Shown here: positions 14,489-18,996 of the stretch, piece after piece
How positions within the stretch are numbered: position 1 is the first letter of the stretch
How the letters are laid out: every line of letters begins with the position of its first letter
NCBI GenBank assembly: GCA_051650105.1
Contig: JBOFIJ010000020.1
Span: 1-18,996 of the forward strand
Direction: 5' to 3'
DNA length: 18,996 bases
Origin: CAMWXW01 sp051650105
Lineage (GTDB): Bacteria; Desulfobacterota; Desulfovibrionia; Desulfovibrionales; Desulfovibrionaceae
The notes under the pieces: model-generated
What the model was told of the DNA's origin: nothing
What the model saw: the letters and a program-made list of their open reading frames with translations, nothing else
The model's database searches: none
Translations under genes and position numbers: made by a program

Positions 14489-15796
14489 ATGGAGGAAAAT
14501 GTAGGAAAAATTTTTTCTATATATACTTTAGGGTGTAAGGTAAACCAGTATGAAAGCCAGGCCATAAGGGAGTGCTGGGAAAAACGAGGTGCTTTATACA
14601 CGGAAAATGTGGGTGAAGCAGAAATTATAGTAATTAATTCTTGTGCAGTAACAGAAAATGCACTGAAGGATATACGTGCCTTTTTCAGGTCTATAGGGAA
14701 AAGGGAGAAATCTCCTTTTATTATAATAACAGGGTGTGCTTCTTTATTGTTGGAAGAAGAGTGCAAGCGGTACTTTTTAACATATGTTGTTGAACAAAAA
14801 GATAAGGAGAAATTGCTTAAATACGATTTTTTAAAGCAAGAAATTCCTAAAGAAGATATGGTAGAATTTCGCAATCCGTTCGCTTTGCATATTTCTACGT
14901 TTCAACGTTCTAGAGCAGTTGTAAAAATTCAGGATGGGTGTTCTCAAAATTGTACGTATTGTATAATTCCTTCAACGCGTGGAGCACCTATTAGTAGATC
15001 TATAAAAGAAAGTATAGATGAAATAAGAAGATTATTGTTAAATGGTAATAGGGAAATAGTGCTTTCGGGGATTAATTTACGTCAATATGGAGAAGATTTC
15101 TTGCAGCCCTGTACTTTTTGGGATTTATATGCTGCAATAGAAGAAGAATTTTGTGAGGAATGGCACGGTCGTATTCGTTTTCGAATTAGTTCTTTAGAGC
15201 CATGTCAGTTAAATGAAAAAGCTCTTTTGGTTATTTCATCAAGTAAATTATTAACACCTCATTTACATATATCATTACAAAGTGCTTCGTCATCGGTGTT
15301 AAGAAGAATGAATCGTTCTCATTACACTGCAGAGGAATTGGTGTCGGGTATTGAAAAGATTCAATCATTTTGGAAATATTTTGCTTTAGGTGTGGATATA
15401 ATAGCAGGCTTTCCAAAGGAAACAGAGGAAGAACACGAAAAAACAAAAGAGATATTAAATAAACTTCCCATCACATATGCACATATTTTCCCATATTCGG
15501 AAAGACCAGGTACACCAGCATTGGCAATAAAGGGAAGTGTCTATCCTCATATACGTAAAGAAAGAGCGAAAGAATTGCGTGCAATTGCGGAAGAAAAACA
15601 GGGCTTATTTATTGATACCATTGTATCAGAGGCTATTCCTTTGGAGATAATTCGTGAAAATACTGGCGAATATGGAATGAGTCAATACTATATTCGTTGT
15701 AGGGGGGAGGATATATATAACAATGCAAGAGAGTTATATAGAGCCATGCCTGTAAGAAGAGAATCTTCAGCATTAGTAATAAGAGAAATTGTATGA
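14489..15796 (+). CDS. mtaB: tRNA t6A37 methylthiotransferase, MtaB-like radical SAM enzyme
   Basis: Converts t6A37 to ms2t6A37 in tRNAs reading ANN codons, using two [4Fe-4S] clusters. The 435-residue protein has the N-terminal methylthiotransferase domain with TLGCKVNQYES (Cys16), INSCAVT (Cys52) and TGCA (Cys83), and the radical SAM domain with CSQNCTYC (Cys151, 155, 158). GCKVNQYE is characteristic of MtaB rather than MiaB or RimO. The later core includes LSGINLRQYG, RISSLEP, LHISLQSAS and DIIAGFPKETEEE; the C-terminal 60 residues are a short, weak TRAM-like region. The frame can start at TTG 14483, but GAGGG at 14475-14479 is nine bases from the ATG at 14489, which I prefer. It follows infA, so both genes act in translation. 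Confidence 0.92.
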   Translation: MEENVGKIFSIYTLGCKVNQYESQAIRECWEKRGALYTENVGEAEIIVINSCAVTENALKDIRAFFRSIGKREKSPFIIITGCASLLLEEECKRYFLTYVVEQKDKEKLLKYDFLKQEIPKEDMVEFRNPFALHISTFQRSRAVVKIQDGCSQNCTYCIIPSTRGAPISRSIKESIDEIRRLLLNGNREIVLSGINLRQYGEDFLQPCTFWDLYAAIEEEFCEEWHGRIRFRISSLEPCQLNEKALLVISSSKLLTPHLHISLQSASSSVLRRMNRSHYTAEELVSGIEKIQSFWKYFALGVDIIAGFPKETEEEHEKTKEILNKLPITYAHIFPYSERPGTPALAIKGSVYPHIRKERAKELRAIAEEKQGLFIDTIVSEAIPLEIIRENTGEYGMSQYYIRCRGEDIYNNARELYRAMPVRRESSALVIREIV

Positions 15797-15880
15797 TATT
15801 ACAGTAAAGAGACGACGTTTTTTGTAAGAATAAATGGGCAGAATTCTTTATATTATTGAAGAAAATATATTACGAAATAG

Positions 15881-16549
15881 CTATGCCGTTCTAATACGTT
15901 TGAAAAGAATATTATTTTCCACATGTACGTGTTCCATTGTAAATAAAAATAGCCATTCTATGGCATTGTAGATAGAGAGACTCTTTTCAGAAATATTTTT
16001 AATTCGTGCACCTTCCTCCAGAAGAGCTTCCATATTTATTTGATGGTGTTCGTGTTCGCTCTCCATTTTTTCCATTGGACGTTTGAGTATTTGTTTTGCG
16101 TCTAATTCATTTGAGTGTTCATAATTTTGGATGAGGGGGAAGAGTATCTTTTCTTCTTTTGAAAGGTGGTCTTCCATTTCGGTCATAAACACATTATAGA
16201 GATCTAAAATATTTGAGTGGACGTTTTCTTCTTTAAGAAATTCTGTAATTTCTTGTAAAAGAGAAGCACTACGCTCACGTGTTATCACGTGGTAGTGAGC
16301 ATAAATAGTATTTGTGAATTCAAGAAGGGAAAGAGAAAGTGGAAAAGAGAGGGTACGTGTGGAGGGTATTTCATATAAAGAGGTAAAGAAGATATCATTA
16401 TCAATGGTATTATTTTCGAGTGCTTCCTTGAGATTTATATCTGGAGTTTTAGTGCAATCTATACCATTTTCTAGAAAAAAGGCCATATATGAAGGAGAGG
16501 AAGTAATAATATCGCTGATGGTACTTTGTAAGAGAAGTTCTTTCTTCAA
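15881..16549 (-). CDS. Iron-sulphur cluster repair di-iron protein (RIC/ScdA/YtfE-like hemerythrin)
   Basis: A 222-residue cytosolic protein likely to repair Fe-S clusters after nitric oxide or oxidative damage. Residues about 1-50 resemble the ScdA N-terminal/DUF1858-type helical domain (TISDIITSSPSYMAFFLENGIDC) with a single Cys32 instead of the usual paired Cys. The hemerythrin-like bundle follows, with metal ligands matching YtfE: His87 (YAHYH), His128 and Glu132 (EDHLSKEE, then ILFPLI), His166 (KMESEH) and His207 with Glu211 (MEHVHVENNILF). The start is TTG, set by GGAG seven bases upstream. It converges with the methylthiotransferase gene; its promoter lies in the long gap before htrA. 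A plain hemerythrin sensor is less likely given the MESEH and ENNILF motifs. Confidence 0.82.
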   Translation of the reverse strand: MKKELLLQSTISDIITSSPSYMAFFLENGIDCTKTPDINLKEALENNTIDNDIFFTSLYEIPSTRTLSFPLSLSLLEFTNTIYAHYHVITRERSASLLQEITEFLKEENVHSNILDLYNVFMTEMEDHLSKEEKILFPLIQNYEHSNELDAKQILKRPMEKMESEHEHHQINMEALLEEGARIKNISEKSLSIYNAIEWLFLFTMEHVHVENNILFKRIRTA

Positions 16550-16663
16550 AGAGATACTCCAATAATGAATGATTTGAGTGAAACAAAAAAACGTTTACCA
16601 ATATTGTGTAGAAGAATATCACGAGAATAATTTATATTTATTCTTCTAAAAAGTAGTAGCGTT

Positions 16664-16692
16664 ATTCTAGCAGAAAAAATACTATTTGAAAA
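16664..16692 (-). promoter_or_regulatory. Candidate promoter of the Fe-S repair gene
   Basis: On the minus strand TTTTCA, a 17-base spacer and TAGAAT preceded by TGC (extended -10). About 110 bases before the TTG start. No clear HcpR- or NsrR-type dyad is visible next to it. Confidence 0.4.
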
Positions 16693-16801
16693 TAAAAATA
16701 ATCGCCCCACTTTTTACATAGTTTACAGTGTTTGCTAGAAGATGAAGAAGGTAGAAATTTAGTAAGAGTAGATAGTAGTATAATTGTATTCAAGAGCAAG
16801 A

Positions 16802-16825
16802 ATATACATTAGGTATAATGTATAT
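16802..16825. repeat. 24-base perfect inverted repeat upstream of htrA
   Basis: Ten-base arms ATATACATTA and TAATGTATAT around GGTA, about 25 bases before the htrA -35 element. Could be an operator or a hairpin; it also contains a TATAAT. Confidence 0.5.
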
Positions 16826-16834
16826 AGAGATAGT

Positions 16835-16851
16835 AATATTAATTTAATATT
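16835..16851. repeat. 17-base palindrome abutting the htrA -35 element
   Basis: Arms AATATTAA and TTAATATT around a single T; the right arm overlaps the first bases of the predicted -35. Entirely A and T, so chance is a real alternative. Confidence 0.4.
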
Positions 16852-16878
16852 GTAGATAAAAGCAATATGTGATACAAT
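16850..16878 (+). promoter_or_regulatory. Candidate promoter of htrA
   Basis: TTGTAG, a 17-base spacer and TACAAT preceded by TGA (extended -10). A 12-base palindrome, AAACAATTGTTT at 16879-16890, covers the predicted transcription start. The leader would be about 75 bases. Confidence 0.5.
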
Positions 16879-16961
16879 AAACAATTGTTTTAAATAATAT
16901 AAAGGAGAGATATATATAATATAAATATTGATATACAAAATATAGAATATAAGGATGCTCT

Positions 16962-18218
16962 ATGTGTAGAATAATTGTTTTTCTGCTTAGTGTTATAAGC
17001 ATAATAACGATACATAAGAATAGCTACGCAGGTGTGAGTATAAGGTACACTCCTGTTGTTAAAGCGGTGGAACGTGCATTTCCCTATGTTGTTGCTATTA
17101 CTGTGGTAAAAAACAGTAAAAACCCCAAAACGGATGATGAGTCGAGAATGGGTTCAGGTCTTATTATTAATGGTAAATTGGGCTTGATTGTGACGAGTGC
17201 ACACGTGGTGAAAGATTCAGAAAGTATACATGTGCGTCTTCAGGATGGCAGAGCGTTATCTGCCAAAATATTAGGTGTAGATTCTAAATTTGACATTGCT
17301 CTTTTGAGTATTCCAGCAAATAATCTACCTGAAAAGAGTATCCTTGGAAATTCATCGGGTATTATGTTAGGTGAAACAGCAATCGCTATAGGAAATCCAT
17401 ATGGTTTTGGTCATTCTATAACTGTTGGAGTTATTTCTGCAACAGATCGTTTAATAAAGACCTCTTTTGGTGTTATAAATGATCTCATACAAACAGACGC
17501 AGCCATAAATCCAGGTAATAGTGGTGGTCCACTCATTAATTTATCTGGTAAAGTAATTGCTATCAATATTATAATTGATGCAAGGGCGGAGGGAATAGCA
17601 TTTAGTTTGCCAATAAATAAGGTAAAAGAGATAGTAGAAACTCTGTTAAAGCATGGTAAGGCCCCACCATTATGGTTGGGCATCCATGTTGCGTTGGTGG
17701 ATAAAAAAACATTATTACTTTCACGAGTAAGAGAAGGTGCTGGAGTCAGGGTATCACATGTATACCCTAATTCTCCTGCAGAACGGGCTGGTTTAAAAGA
17801 GGGGGACATATTAACAAGTTTTAATGGAGATCAGATACATAATCAAACAGATTTATCCGAAAGCATTAATGCCTTTACATATCCAAGCTTAGTCCATTTA
17901 TCTATACTGCGTTCTAGTAAACATATTCCAATATTATTAAAAATGTCTACATTTAAAGAAAAAGAATTAGTAGAATTATTATGGTATCGCTGGGGAATAA
18001 GTTTAGATGAAACATTTACAGATTTACGCGTTGCTAGAACAACATCTAATAACAATATATTGTTATTAGGAGATAGAATACTTTCAGTAGATGGCACAGG
18101 AGTGGAAACAAGAGATGATTTAATTTATCTTATGGGAAAAAACTACTTAAAAACTATTTTTGATATTACCGTAAATCGTAAAAATAGAGAAGAGAAATTG
18201 TATATACAAAACAACTAG
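16962..18218 (+). CDS. HtrA/DegP-type periplasmic serine protease
   Basis: A 418-residue envelope protease and chaperone for misfolded proteins. A signal peptide (1-23, ending SYA) precedes a trypsin-like domain with the triad His81 (TSAHVV), Asp111 (KFDIALL) and Ser187 (INPGNSGGP). PDZ1 (about 230-325) shows LGIHVALV and SHVYPNSPAERAGLKEGDIL. PDZ2 (about 345-415) keeps GDRILSVDGTGVETRDDL but lacks the SPA..AGL segment, having ARTTSNNNILLLGD instead, so it looks shortened or degenerate. The protein is a little shorter than E. coli DegP. The start is supported by AAGGA six bases upstream. It stands alone, with a palindrome-rich promoter and a strong terminator. Paralogues (DegQ, DegS) cannot be separated by sequence alone; two PDZ regions argue against DegS. 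Confidence 0.92.
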   Translation: MCRIIVFLLSVISIITIHKNSYAGVSIRYTPVVKAVERAFPYVVAITVVKNSKNPKTDDESRMGSGLIINGKLGLIVTSAHVVKDSESIHVRLQDGRALSAKILGVDSKFDIALLSIPANNLPEKSILGNSSGIMLGETAIAIGNPYGFGHSITVGVISATDRLIKTSFGVINDLIQTDAAINPGNSGGPLINLSGKVIAINIIIDARAEGIAFSLPINKVKEIVETLLKHGKAPPLWLGIHVALVDKKTLLLSRVREGAGVRVSHVYPNSPAERAGLKEGDILTSFNGDQIHNQTDLSESINAFTYPSLVHLSILRSSKHIPILLKMSTFKEKELVELLWYRWGISLDETFTDLRVARTTSNNNILLLGDRILSVDGTGVETRDDLIYLMGKNYLKTIFDITVNRKNREEKLYIQNN

Positions 18219-18243
18219 AGAATAATTTATAAATATTATTTAC

Positions 18244-18273
18244 ACCTTATTTTTTATAAAATGAGGTTCTTTT
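18244..18273 (+). terminator. Rho-independent terminator after htrA
   Basis: A ten-base stem (ACCTTATTTT and AAAATGAGGT, one G-U pair) with a four-base loop is followed by TCTTTT, 25 bases after the stop codon. Confidence 0.75.
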
Positions 18274-18329
18274 GCATAAAAATTGTATTTTTTATCCTAT
18301 TTAGCAAAATTGTATGGAGATAATAATAT

Positions 18330-18996
18330 TTATAAGAATTCCTCGTAGCGCTCTAAAAGACATTCTATATAGTTTCTTTTTTTTCTCCACAGCACAGCAA
18401 AATACTTCTCACTAAGCATATGAAATAATTCCTGTTTATTTATATTATATAAGCGAGCAACAAGGATATCATTCTCTATTTGTAAAGATTCTTTTTCTGC
18501 TTGTGTTGAAGGAATACTGAGAATGCGGGGATATTCTGTAAGAAGAGAAGAATATGCTAATGGATTATTTGAAAAAGAGAGAGATAGTGAGTTATCGATA
18601 AGTTTTCTATATGGCATTGTTTCTAATTCATAAGGAGAAGGCTGTGGGAAGGGTATTCTATACATATGAGACTTACCGATATTGATAGAACTAATACGGC
18701 GCATGAGCCAATCAAATACAAGAGAATTACATATTGCAATAGCATACAGCACTAAAGGCAGTGGTGTTTTCTTATAAATAATATTCCCATTTTCTAGAAT
18801 ATAAGACTTACCAGTGGAAGTAAAAATAGAATTTTGGTATGTAGCTCCAAAAGGAAGAAGAGCAGCAATAACACTTCTTTCATCTGTATTTCTTGCTATT
18901 GCACGCAATGCGAGCCTCCAGTGCATTCTTTCAGGAACAATATATTCTATAATTTCAGCTTTACTTTTTTGTAAGAAATTAAGAGTTCCTTGTATT
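18330..18996 (-). CDS. C-terminal part of an Eco57I/type IIG-like DNA methyltransferase-restriction protein (cut by right edge)
   Basis: The frame is open from the right edge to the stop at 18330, about 222 residues, so the first Met seen inside (18926) is not the true start. It reads RMHWRLALRAIARNTDERSVIAALLP, the conserved block after the N6-adenine methylase core in Eco57I-like enzymes, and later VFDWLMRRISSINIGKSHMYRIPFPQP, the target-recognition segment with its PFPQP ending, then a helical C-terminus. The methylase motifs (DPPxG, NPPY) would lie off the window to the right. It could be a type IIG restriction-modification enzyme or a methylase of a larger defence system; the missing N-terminal part would decide whether a nuclease domain is present. 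No intact partner gene is in view. Confidence 0.65.
   Translation of the reverse strand, partial: IQGTLNFLQKSKAEIIEYIVPERMHWRLALRAIARNTDERSVIAALLPFGATYQNSIFTSTGKSYILENGNIIYKKTPLPLVLYAIAICNSLVFDWLMRRISSINIGKSHMYRIPFPQPSPYELETMPYRKLIDNSLSLSFSNNPLAYSSLLTEYPRILSIPSTQAEKESLQIENDILVARLYNINKQELFHMLSEKYFAVLWRKKRNYIECLLERYEEFL

Larger units (their letters stand above)
16550..16961. other. 412-base AT-rich divergent control region between the repair gene and htrA
   Basis: No gene is supported here. A 21-codon plus-strand frame at 16566-16631 and an open run ending near 16810 lack ribosome sites. The region holds divergent promoters and several palindromes, listed separately. No tRNA or terminator is seen. 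Confidence 0.6.

Noticed and set aside
16566..16631. A 21-codon plus-strand frame beginning with ATG upstream of htrA
   Set aside because: No ribosome site, and it lies in the leader of the opposite gene; no sign of a leader peptide.
16707..16812. An open plus-strand run with a protein-like stretch (LLEDEEGRNLVRVDSS)
   Set aside because: No start codon with a ribosome site and only about 35 codons; probably chance.

Overview
The window comes from a low-GC bacterium whose proteins look like those of the Desulfovibrionaceae: IF-1, a ferredoxin-nitroreductase, the aspS-def-fmt order and a bacterial-type AspRS with a GAD domain. AT-rich DNA combined with this protein set fits Lawsonia intracellularis, an obligate intracellular relative of Desulfovibrio, better than the GC-rich free-living species. 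This assignment is inference from recognition, not from a search.

Layout. At 1-156 an open frame enters from the left edge, and its reading frame continues to about 522 with several in-frame stops, so the left end may hold decayed coding sequence. From 4139 down to 772 on the minus strand lies a tight translation operon: aspS, def and fmt, with gaps of 1 and 4 bases. Next come a small XRE-type regulator with several dyads in its promoter region and a small lipoprotein with its own promoter. Positions 5249-10519 hold a complete type I secretion apparatus: ABC exporter and HlyD-like adaptor on the minus strand, and a TolC-like outer-membrane channel divergently on the plus strand, ending in a clear terminator. 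No secreted substrate is visible.

After a 450-base gap comes a 710-residue lipoprotein with an alpha-amylase/trehalose-synthase (GH13) fold signature whose catalytic motifs appear to have been replaced. It is divergent from a 2[4Fe-4S]-type ferredoxin-nitroreductase fusion. Then follow infA (with a near-consensus promoter), a MtaB-like tRNA methylthiotransferase, a convergent RIC/ScdA/YtfE-like di-iron repair protein, and, after a 412-base AT-rich promoter region rich in palindromes, an HtrA/DegP-type periplasmic protease with a terminator. The right edge cuts the C-terminal part of an Eco57I/type IIG-like DNA methyltransferase/restriction protein.

Taken together this is mostly housekeeping (translation initiation, tRNA charging and modification) interleaved with cell-envelope and stress functions (type I secretion, two lipoproteins, HtrA, RIC). 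I see no tRNA, rRNA, CRISPR, insertion sequence or prophage. The most unusual item is the GH13-like lipoprotein that seems to be a pseudoenzyme.
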